From Pseudoalteromonas phenolica (GTDB lineage: Bacteria > Pseudomonadota > Gammaproteobacteria > Enterobacterales > Alteromonadaceae), in NCBI RefSeq assembly GCF_001444405.1, contig NZ_CP013188.1:248001-312000 (forward strand): a stretch of 64,000 nt of DNA, given 5' to 3'. Every line of letters starts with the position of its first letter. Position 1 is the first letter of the stretch. This document shows positions 44,035 to 51,851 of the stretch, piece after piece. The notes below the pieces were generated by a model, which did not search any database, had not been told where the DNA came from, and saw only the letters and a list, made by a program, of their open reading frames with translations. Made by a program: the position numbers and the translations under genes.

Positions 44035-44066
44035 AGGGACTTTCATTAAAAGTCCCTCTTTATTTT
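44035..44066 (+). terminator. Intrinsic terminator after the phospholipase A2-like gene
   Basis: AGGGACTTT (44035-44043) pairs perfectly with AAAGTCCCT (44049-44057) around CATTA, then CTTTATTTT. Confidence 0.86.
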
Positions 44067-44156
44067 AGACTTGATTCCAACTTAGTGCGATAGTTTACTT
44101 TTCCTCAAATATAATCACTATCTTTGTTTAACAGTTTTCGTTGGTTACATTGGCAG

Positions 44157-44262
44157 TTAGGCAAGATTTTATATCGCGCAAAAAAAAGCGCGGGGGTGAA
44201 CCCGCGCATATAGATGTTTTTAATTTATCAAACCCAACATAAAGTCGGTGCTACCGTGTTTG
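44157..44262. repeat. Direct repeat copy B of the proBA 3' segment
   Basis: Second copy of the segment described at 42457-42590. It shares ATTTTATATC, the GC-rich hairpin, and AACATAAAGTCGGTGCTACCGTG against TCATAAAGTCAGTGCTACAGTG in the first copy. It holds the functional proBA terminator. Confidence 0.65.
44180..44207 (-). terminator. Intrinsic terminator of the proBA operon
   Basis: GCGCGGG (44188-44194) pairs with CCCGCGC (44201-44207); on the minus strand the stem is followed by eight T (44187-44180). It lies about 70 bases beyond the proA stop. Confidence 0.83.
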
Positions 44263-44275
44263 ATTTAGCCAACTC

Positions 44276-45523
44276 TTAATCTCTCACTTGGCCTGTTCCA
44301 TTCACTAAGTACTTTTCAGTGGTTAGTGACTCTAAGCCCATAGGACCATAGGCGTGTAGCTTAGTAGTTGCGATACCAATTTCGGCGCCTAGACCTAACT
44401 GACCGCCGTCGCTGAAGCGTGATGAGGCATTAACCATAACTACAGATGCATCAACACTGCGTTGGAACAGCGTGGCCGTTTCTTGGTTTTTGGTACAAAT
44501 CACTTCTGTATGATGACTACCGAACTGATCGATGTGGTCAATTGCACCTGCAAAATCGTCTACTACGCGAATGGCAATTTCTAGCGCTAAATACTCTTCA
44601 CCAAATTCGTCATCGTTTAGTACAGTGACGTCGTCAAAGTACTCTGCTGCGCGTTTACAGGCATTCACTTTCACATTGGCAGCACGCAAAATAGGGGCTA
44701 CTTGATTTAAGAACTTATCGGCGATGTCTTTATGAACCACCAAGCCTTCTAGGGCATTACATACGCCAGTACGCTGAGTTTTGCCGTTTAGTAGTAGGGC
44801 TTCAGCGACGTTTAAATCCGCGTCTTTATCAACATATAAATGACACACGCCTTTAAAATGCTGGATGACAGGTACGGTACTGTTTTCAGTAACAAAGTTG
44901 ATAAGACCTTCACCACCGCGTGGAATAATTAGGTCGATGTATTCTTTTTGCTGCATCAACTCCATCATTAAACCGCGATCTGGATCAGGCACCACAGTAA
45001 TAAGCGCTTCAGGCAGGTTAAACTCAACTAAAATCTTGTGCATGACCTTGGCAATGGCCATTGAGCTGGCTAGCGCTTCCTTACCGCCGCGTAAGATCAC
45101 GCCATTACCTGATTTAAAGCACAATGCGCCCGCATCGGCTGTAACATTTGGGCGTGCTTCATAAATCATACATACCACGCCTAAAGGAATACGCATTTTA
45201 TTGATTTCGATGCCATTTGGTCGAGTGCCCATGCTGCGCATTTTTCCTACCGGGTCGTCTAACGACACGATAGTTTCGATACCTTGCGCCATGTCTTCAA
45301 TGCGTGCGGGAGTAAGCGTAAGACGGTCAATCATGGCTGGGCTTAAATCGTTTTGTTTGGCATTGGCTAAATCTTCTTGGTTGGCGCTAAGAATATGATC
45401 TGTTTCAGCACGTAGCGCATTAGCCATTGCTTGCAACACTTGGTTTTTTTGCTCAGTTGTTAGTAATGCCAATACTTTTGCCGCTTTCGCCGCTTGTTTT
45501 GATAAATTTGTAATTAAGCTCAT
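44276..45523 (-). CDS. proA: Glutamate-5-semialdehyde dehydrogenase
   Basis: A 415-residue enzyme that reduces gamma-glutamyl phosphate to glutamate-5-semialdehyde with NADPH, the second step of proline synthesis. The family block GKTQRTGVCNALEGL holds the catalytic Cys255; YEARPNVTADAGALCFKSGN and LIIPRGGEGLI are also standard ProA signatures. Length is normal. It overlaps the proB stop by four bases and is second in the proBA operon, with a terminator downstream. Confidence 0.97.
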   Translation of the reverse strand: MSLITNLSKQAAKAAKVLALLTTEQKNQVLQAMANALRAETDHILSANQEDLANAKQNDLSPAMIDRLTLTPARIEDMAQGIETIVSLDDPVGKMRSMGTRPNGIEINKMRIPLGVVCMIYEARPNVTADAGALCFKSGNGVILRGGKEALASSMAIAKVMHKILVEFNLPEALITVVPDPDRGLMMELMQQKEYIDLIIPRGGEGLINFVTENSTVPVIQHFKGVCHLYVDKDADLNVAEALLLNGKTQRTGVCNALEGLVVHKDIADKFLNQVAPILRAANVKVNACKRAAEYFDDVTVLNDDEFGEEYLALEIAIRVVDDFAGAIDHIDQFGSHHTEVICTKNQETATLFQRSVDASVVMVNASSRFSDGGQLGLGAEIGIATTKLHAYGPMGLESLTTEKYLVNGTGQVRD

Positions 45524-46620
45524 GATTGTTTTCTCTCCAGCACAGCAATGTCGTTTTTCGAAATAATAGGGCCAATACTATTTTGCATTTGGCTAGTATT
45601 TATACCATCGGTATTTTGTGTAATAAAGTTCAATAAGCAGCTGCTGTAATTACTGCTTGCTTTAGCCAAACGTTCCCCTTTGGTGTTTTTGATCAGCACG
45701 GTTTCACCTGCTGAAAACTCACCTTCTACAGAGAGGATCTCTTCACAATTGAGCTCCTCACTGTTTTGTAATCCTTCAGACTCAACGACAAGCTCGCCAT
45801 GTTCGGCTGCTGTGTGTGTCATCCAGTGTTGGGCTTCTTCCATTGGATTTTTAAATGGCGTGAATAAAGTGCCCGGATTGTCGCCATCGAGTAATGCATT
45901 AAAGGTACTTTCATCAAAGCCATTGATAATATAAGTCGCAATACCATGTGATGTGGCTTTTTCAGCCGCTTCAAGCTTGGTGCGCATTCCGCCAGTACCC
46001 ACGGCGCTATTTGGACCACCTGTCATGTCATAAATCGCTGATGTAATGGTATTTACTTCTTTAATCAGTTTTGCATCTGGGTTGGTTTTTGGGTTCTGGT
46101 CATATAACCCGTCAACATCAGAGCAAATAATCAAAGTGTCAGCATCCGCTGCTGCAGCGACCATTGCAGATAAATTATCGTTATCACCCACTTTTAAATG
46201 TTCAGTTGTCACTGCATCGTTTTCATTGATGATGGGTAAAATCCCCTCATCTAATAAACTAAATAGGGTCTGACGAATACTTTCGTAGCGCTCTTTGTCA
46301 CGTAAATCAGCATGCGTCATAAGAAGTTGCGCTGATGGAAAGTCGAAAAAGCGATCCCATGTGGACATCATTTCCATTTGACCTGCTGCAGCCATGGCTT
46401 TTTTTATTGCGATGTTACTGCGATCTGGGTTTTTAAAATGATGCGCACCAGCGGCAACAGAGCCTGATGAAACCAATAAAACTTCAACACCTTGAGCGCG
46501 AGCTCTAACAATAAATTGAGCAATATTAAGCAGGTAACGTGCTTTACAGCCATCTTGTTGAGGCGCAATCAAGGCACTACCAACTTTTATAACTAATCTT
46601 TTTGTGTTTGTTAAACTCAT
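45520..46620 (-). CDS. proB: Glutamate 5-kinase
   Basis: A 366-residue enzyme that phosphorylates glutamate to gamma-glutamyl phosphate, the first and proline-inhibited step of proline synthesis. The amino-acid kinase domain (about 5-255) shows VIKVGSALI, VLLVSSGSVAAG, NENDAVT and GTGGMRTKLEAA; a C-terminal PUA domain follows (about 275-355). The ATG at 46620 is chosen; the frame extends to a TTG at 46629, but AGAGGA is placed too close to that. It is translationally coupled to proA by a four-base overlap. Confidence 0.96.
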   Translation of the reverse strand: MSLTNTKRLVIKVGSALIAPQQDGCKARYLLNIAQFIVRARAQGVEVLLVSSGSVAAGAHHFKNPDRSNIAIKKAMAAAGQMEMMSTWDRFFDFPSAQLLMTHADLRDKERYESIRQTLFSLLDEGILPIINENDAVTTEHLKVGDNDNLSAMVAAAADADTLIICSDVDGLYDQNPKTNPDAKLIKEVNTITSAIYDMTGGPNSAVGTGGMRTKLEAAEKATSHGIATYIINGFDESTFNALLDGDNPGTLFTPFKNPMEEAQHWMTHTAAEHGELVVESEGLQNSEELNCEEILSVEGEFSAGETVLIKNTKGERLAKASSNYSSCLLNFITQNTDGINTSQMQNSIGPIISKNDIAVLERKQS

Positions 46621-47196
46621 TTTCTGCAAGTTCCTCTTTTCCTACCGGCGCAATAGGGCTTAGTTTTAAAGACGTGACGACACCATGATGGGCAAAACGC
46701 AGATGAGCAAATCTAGTGAGTCAAAACTCTTAGACATGAATACCCAGGTGCAGATGCACGACTTAGGTTAAATTAATAATTAAAAATTTGATTGTGATCC
46801 TCGCTGTAGCAAGGTATCGAACCGTTTTCGGCAGGCGAACCATGGTTTGGTTGAGCCGAAAAGGTCATGTCGCAATGAATAATTGCGTAACGGACTTTTT
46901 GACAAGCGGCTAACTTTTTAAATAACTCTTTAAGTTAAATTGGTTAGTGCTCAAAGAATTTGTGCTAAAAAGGTTACTGGTTTTAAACCTTTAAAGCAAG
47001 TAGTGTAATGAAAGTTTAATGTTGTTTTATTAAGATATTATATATATTTTTCTATTTTTCAGTACCTTGCATAACTTATCTTTTTTATTTATAGCGTAGA
47101 TAAATAGTTTTAATACAAACTATTTTTTGTTTCTATAAAAGTTCTTTTATCAGGTACGAATTTTCAACTCATACCTGATGCTCGATTAGACTTTGA
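46621..47196. other. Intergenic region between proB and the halogenase gene
   Basis: About 575 bases with no supported gene. On the minus strand, upstream of proB, a structured segment (about 46795-46885) carries related inverted elements around TTTTCGG and an AACCATGGTT palindrome. Its function is unknown. An 8-bp inverted repeat (ATCAGGTA/TACCTGAT, 47149-47179) lies just after the halogenase stop but has no T tract. Confidence 0.35.
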
Positions 47197-48696
47197 TTAG
47201 GTTAAGGAAGACAAAAAGTCTTGGTGAGTAGGCATGTTTTCAACTGTTTTATCGACCAGCGTTCTCAAACTTTCCATCATGTCTTTGATTTGTTCGTCAC
47301 TTAACCCATCAACAAGAGGGTGAATATCGGCTGGCGTGACACCTTGACCAAGCATCACTTGTTGCCAAGCGATTTCGGTAAATAAATCATTTGGTTCGCA
47401 GTGCACTTTGCCAGTTTGTTTAAATAGCTCAATTTTAGTTTTCAGCGTGTCGGGAACATCCATTTGCTGACACAGTCGCCAAAACGGGCTGTCAGTTCGA
47501 GCATTTAACTTGTAATGCAAGATAATAAAGTCTCGAATGCCTTCAACTTCGGTTTTGCACAAGCGGTTAAACTCATCGACTAAGGTTTGGCTAATGCCAT
47601 TATGCGGAAAGAACTTGAGTAAACGCGTAGCAACACTTTGCACAAGATGAATATTGGTTGATTCTAATGGTTCTAAAAAGCCACTTGATAGACCAATACT
47701 GATGACGTTCTTATTCCAGATTTTTCTGCGACGACCTGTTCTAAATTTGATGATCCTAGGATCGTTAAGTGGTTTGCCCGGCAGATTACCCAGTAGTGTT
47801 TGTTTGGCTTCTTCGTCGCTCATGTGCTTAGAACTATACACTAAACCATTGCCTGTTCTGTGTTGCAATGGTATCTGCCACTGCCAGCCAACATGATGGG
47901 CAATAGAACGTGTGTAAGGCACAACGGTTTCTGCGTTCTCACTCGGGACTGCCATAGCGCGGTCGCAAGGTAACCAATGTGACCAATCATCATAGCCTGT
48001 GCTGAGTGTCTTTTCGATAAGTAGGGCATGCATGCCGGTACAGTCTATAAATAAGTCGCCGCTAAGCTGTGTATCGTTATCTAGTAACAAGCCTTCGATA
48101 AAACCCGTTTCGTGGTTTTGATTTACTTGTTTCACCGTGCCGATGACATGTTTAACCCCTTGCTGCTTACCGTGTTCAGTTAAAAACTTGGCGTATAATC
48201 CCGCATCAAAATGATAGGCGTAGGCAATGCCTGGCAGATTAGTGTTTGGGAGGTGTTTGAGCTTTTGGAATTTGTTGTGCTTAGCTGCTTGGTAATTAAG
48301 TGAGAAATCCCAATAAGTGAGGTTATCAACTTGATCATTTTTATTCTGCTGTTTTAGCCAGAAGTGATTAAAGTCACAAAACGGGAAGTTTTTTCCTATG
48401 CTACCAAAGGCATGCATATAGTGATGGTTAGGTTTCAGCCAATTCTCGAACTGAATACCAAGCTTAATCGTGGCTTTAGACGCTTGCATAAAATCGAGCT
48501 CATTCACACCAATGGCTTGGTTGAATTGCATAATCGGTGGGATAGTTGCTTCGCCAACACCAACAGTCGGGATGTCTTCTGACTCAAGTAAAGTCACATT
48601 AATGCTTTTACCTAGCACTCTGGCGAGTAAGTTGGCTGTCATCCAGCCTGCTGTGCCACCACCAACGATGACGACATTATTAATCTTGTTTTGCAT
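47197..48696 (-). CDS. Flavin-dependent halogenase (tryptophan halogenase family)
   Basis: A 499-residue FAD-dependent enzyme. It has the nucleotide-binding GGGTAGW (12-18), the catalytic lysine in ATIKLG (Lys78), the halogenase signature GWQWQIP (270-276), and SGFLEPLEST near 338-347, all as in PrnA-like halogenases. It uses FADH2, oxygen and a halide to halogenate an aromatic ring; the true substrate is unknown, and in TonB-receptor-linked members it may not be free tryptophan. It follows the TonB receptor gene and is separated from it by a terminator-like hairpin, so expression is probably lower than the receptor's. A GGGAG site lies six bases before the ATG. Confidence 0.9.
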   Translation of the reverse strand: MQNKINNVVIVGGGTAGWMTANLLARVLGKSINVTLLESEDIPTVGVGEATIPPIMQFNQAIGVNELDFMQASKATIKLGIQFENWLKPNHHYMHAFGSIGKNFPFCDFNHFWLKQQNKNDQVDNLTYWDFSLNYQAAKHNKFQKLKHLPNTNLPGIAYAYHFDAGLYAKFLTEHGKQQGVKHVIGTVKQVNQNHETGFIEGLLLDNDTQLSGDLFIDCTGMHALLIEKTLSTGYDDWSHWLPCDRAMAVPSENAETVVPYTRSIAHHVGWQWQIPLQHRTGNGLVYSSKHMSDEEAKQTLLGNLPGKPLNDPRIIKFRTGRRRKIWNKNVISIGLSSGFLEPLESTNIHLVQSVATRLLKFFPHNGISQTLVDEFNRLCKTEVEGIRDFIILHYKLNARTDSPFWRLCQQMDVPDTLKTKIELFKQTGKVHCEPNDLFTEIAWQQVMLGQGVTPADIHPLVDGLSDEQIKDMMESLRTLVDKTVENMPTHQDFLSSLT

Positions 48697-48707
48697 AATT
48701 TACTCCC

Positions 48708-48739
48708 AAAAAAGCCCTTGGATTTTCATCGCAAGGGCT
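48708..48739 (-). terminator. Terminator/attenuator between the TonB receptor and halogenase genes
   Basis: AGCCCTTG (48713-48720) pairs perfectly with CAAGGGCT (48732-48739); on the minus strand it is followed by six T (48713-48708). It lies in the 74-base gap ahead of the halogenase ribosome-binding site, so some readthrough is probably needed to express the halogenase. Confidence 0.78.
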
Positions 48740-48770
48740 ATCATAACTAACTTAGCTTTATCACGCTCGT

Positions 48771-51563
48771 TTAGAACTTATATGCAAAGCCTAACGAGTA
48801 GTTACGGCCGTAATCTTGGTAATCACGCACCTGTAACGCATTGTCACCGCTTAGCGTAGTGAATGGTTCTTCAGTTAGGTTGTAACCTTGTAGGAATACA
48901 GATAGGCCTTCAAGATCTTTGAAGCCACCTTCGCCAAAGTCATAACCAATTTGCGCATCCCAAATTGTTTCACCTTCGATGTCTACTTGTGTCGCTGTGA
49001 AACCGATACCATTCACGTCGCCTTTGAAGTCATCACGCTTACGCATGCTGGCACGTGCAGAGAAACCATGGTTTTCGTAGTAGAAAGTGAATGTAGAAAT
49101 ACTTTCTGAGAGACCAGGGATCTTGTATTCAGCACCTTCAGGGTTTTTAAGGTCTGATTTAACGCCTGTGTAGCTTGCGATAAGACCAAAACCGTCTAAT
49201 GCATCAGAAAATACATTTAGAGGTAATGTACCTGATAGCTCATAACCCCAAAGTGTACCTTCACCACCATTGACTTTACCGCTGCCTGTACCATTTGGAT
49301 TTGCAGGAATAGCGCCAGTTGCTGGATCTGCAACACCAGTCATATCAACGGCATATTGGCCATCGAAGTGCCAGTTAGTGATGTCTTTATGGAATAGTGC
49401 AACTGCAAAGTAACCTTCGCTACTGAAGTAGTTTTCATAAGTGAAATCAAGGCCAAATGCCTCTTTTGGCTCAAGCTCTGGGTTACCACCGCCGATTGAC
49501 CAGTTGTTACCATTAGAATCAGGTTGCTGATTGTATGTTGCACTGAATGATGCATTCATTTCATCAAGACGTGCTCGAGAAATGGTTTTCGCTGCACCAA
49601 AACGTACTGATTGGTCGTCGTCTAGCTTTAACGTTAAGTTTAAACTTGGTAGAAGGTGATTGTAATCATGGCTGATGTCAGTAGGTGAAGTAACTACTTT
49701 ACCGTCAACTGTGTTAAACGCATTACCTTTAGAAGACTGCTCAGAGCGCACATAACGTAAGCCCATGTTACCACTTAATGGCATGTCAGCTATTTCTGTA
49801 TCGATATCCGCTTTTACGAATAAAGAAGTGACCTTCTCGCGAACAGTCCAAGACTTAGTTGCGTGAGATGAATTAGTTAAGCTTTCTTGCAAGCCATAGT
49901 AATAGCCGTCACGAACAAGGCCGTTTACGTCATAAGCAATCATTTCGCCCATGCCAATGAAATCTAGGTTAGCTGTACCCAGACGATATTGCTCTGGCAC
50001 CACCATCATACCTGTATTACTAGGGTAGCTGAAGCTTGAAAGTGTTAAGAAGTAACCTTCTGATAATTTTGCCTTCTCACGGTCACGGTATGAAATACCA
50101 GCAGAAACCGAAGAGATAAAGTCATTCTCGATTGCTTGAGTTGCTGCAAATTTCAGAGATTTAAGTTCGTCTTCTACTTCAGGTGTATTAATGAAACCAT
50201 CTTGTAGTTGGTTTTCAAAATCAGTACCTGTTACGTTGAACGCATCATTTAACGCGCCACTCCAACCCCAGCTTAAAGGACCGCCTAATTGAATCAGGTC
50301 GTAATCAGCATAGTTAAGGTTGTGGTTAAATTTCGCGCCAGTATTACCACCGTCAAGTGTATAGCTTAGTGTGTCAGCTTCACCACGGTCATTGCCTCGG
50401 CCTGTACCGGCGTAACTTTCAATACCGATGATTTTCTTTTCAACTTTTGAATAGCTGACGTCAAAGTCTAGCGTTAGGTCTGTATTTACATCCCATTTTG
50501 TGTTGAAGCCTAATGACTTCATCTCTGCATCACGTTCGTTGTAGTCGTTACGCACTACAACACGCTGGCCCGTAGTTGTGCCAGAAGTAATAAAGCCTGA
50601 CGCATCATCTACTGAATTTGCGCTTACTGTACCTTGGCCCCATGCAAATGGAATTTCAATACCACGCAGGCGCTGTTTATCTAAGAAATCTACATATAGC
50701 GCATCGAAGGTCATACGTACGTCATCACGCGGTGCCGCTTCTAGTACAAACATCATTGAATCACGCTCAAGCTCTGAAGAACGAACATATGGTTTAGCAC
50801 CACCTAAGATAGAGTACTTTTTACCATCTTGTTCAAACTCAGGGTAACCCCATGCATTCCAACGCTTTTCTTGGTTTGGAGAGCTCATGGTGTTAAGTGC
50901 AAATGCCACACCGATCGTGTCATCAGCGAATTTGTCTAGGTAGAAGAAGGTTGCTTTATGACCCTTGTCTTCACCATCTGGATTTAGTTTTTCGAAACTG
51001 GTTTTTTCGATAACGCCATTAACTTGGATAATACGACCGTCTTGGTCTAATGGCTTGATTGTTTGTAGGTTAACTGTACCTGCAATACCTTCACCTTCGA
51101 TGCTTGCATCTGGTGTTTTATAAACGGTTACGCCACTCATAATTTCAGATGGATAAAGGTCGAATTCAGCGCCACGGTTGTCGCTGATCGAAACCTGTTC
51201 ACGGCCGTTTAGTGTTGTGCCGCTTTCATTTTCACCGAAACCACGGATTGAGATCTTACTTGCACGGCCATCTAAACGCTGTGTAGCAAGACCTGGCAGG
51301 CGAGATAAAGATTCTGCGATTGAAGAGTCTGGTAGTTTACCGATGTCTTCAGCTGAGATGGTTTCAACTACGCTGGTAGAAAAACGTTTAGCGTTGATTG
51401 ATTCAACTAGCGAGCGGCGGAAGCCTTTTACTTCTATAACTTCAACGTCTTTTTGTGCTTTTTGCTCAGCATCTTGCGCAACTGCAAACATTGGAGCACT
51501 CATCGCAGCAAAGCCGCTTGCTAAAAGTGCCAAGGTCACTTTGCTTGGTTTTAGTTTTTGCAT
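48771..51563 (-). CDS. TonB-dependent outer-membrane receptor (TonB-Xanth-Caul type)
   Basis: A 930-residue receptor. Signal peptide (about 1-29, ending MFAVAQ), a TonB-box-like VEVIEVKGFRRS, a plug domain (DIGKLPDSSIAESLSRLPGL, SIRGFGENESGTTLNGREQ, EIMSGVTVYKTPDASIEGEG) and a C-terminal 22-strand barrel ending SLGFAYKF. This is the Xanthomonas/Caulobacter subclass often tied to sugar import. With the halogenase and the divergent pullulanase it is probably an alpha-glucan (maltodextrin) uptake receptor. The start at 51563 has GGGGAT eight bases upstream; an extension to 51584 is less likely. Confidence 0.92.
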   Translation of the reverse strand: MQKLKPSKVTLALLASGFAAMSAPMFAVAQDAEQKAQKDVEVIEVKGFRRSLVESINAKRFSTSVVETISAEDIGKLPDSSIAESLSRLPGLATQRLDGRASKISIRGFGENESGTTLNGREQVSISDNRGAEFDLYPSEIMSGVTVYKTPDASIEGEGIAGTVNLQTIKPLDQDGRIIQVNGVIEKTSFEKLNPDGEDKGHKATFFYLDKFADDTIGVAFALNTMSSPNQEKRWNAWGYPEFEQDGKKYSILGGAKPYVRSSELERDSMMFVLEAAPRDDVRMTFDALYVDFLDKQRLRGIEIPFAWGQGTVSANSVDDASGFITSGTTTGQRVVVRNDYNERDAEMKSLGFNTKWDVNTDLTLDFDVSYSKVEKKIIGIESYAGTGRGNDRGEADTLSYTLDGGNTGAKFNHNLNYADYDLIQLGGPLSWGWSGALNDAFNVTGTDFENQLQDGFINTPEVEDELKSLKFAATQAIENDFISSVSAGISYRDREKAKLSEGYFLTLSSFSYPSNTGMMVVPEQYRLGTANLDFIGMGEMIAYDVNGLVRDGYYYGLQESLTNSSHATKSWTVREKVTSLFVKADIDTEIADMPLSGNMGLRYVRSEQSSKGNAFNTVDGKVVTSPTDISHDYNHLLPSLNLTLKLDDDQSVRFGAAKTISRARLDEMNASFSATYNQQPDSNGNNWSIGGGNPELEPKEAFGLDFTYENYFSSEGYFAVALFHKDITNWHFDGQYAVDMTGVADPATGAIPANPNGTGSGKVNGGEGTLWGYELSGTLPLNVFSDALDGFGLIASYTGVKSDLKNPEGAEYKIPGLSESISTFTFYYENHGFSARASMRKRDDFKGDVNGIGFTATQVDIEGETIWDAQIGYDFGEGGFKDLEGLSVFLQGYNLTEEPFTTLSGDNALQVRDYQDYGRNYSLGFAYKF

Positions 51564-51709
51564 TTGTTTTATCCCCGTTGCCATAGGTGTTCGGTTTTAC
51601 CGTTAACATGCCAAGTTTTATAGTTACTTATGTAATCGTTCGGTCATGCCAACGTGTTATGGGTTGTCGGAGTTTAATATATAGCCGTGTTGTGTTGATG
51701 AATAGTTAA

Positions 51710-51763
51710 TGCATACGTATTCATAGTTACCAGTTTAGACTATGTGCTCTGAATACGTATGCA
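51710..51763. promoter_or_regulatory. Two opposed 14-bp operator-like boxes
   Basis: TGCATACGTATTCA (51710-51723) and TGAATACGTATGCA (51750-51763) are exact reverse complements, 26 bases apart, each with an ATACGTAT core. They lie between the divergent TonB receptor and pullulanase genes. Their symmetry and length suit a LacI-type sugar regulator. The regulator gene itself is not in this window. Confidence 0.75.
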
Positions 51764-51851
51764 AAAGCTATTCATTTGGTTGTGTCGAATATAGGGCATT
51801 CAGTAACGTATGGGCTAGTTGAAAATACTTATACAATAATGGGACTCGCCA

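Noticed and set aside
46666..46737. 23-codon minus-strand ORF upstream of proB (MSKSFDSLDLL...), a possible leader peptide
   Set aside because: Only one proline codon, no clear ribosome site and no attenuator hairpin; not enough to claim attenuation.
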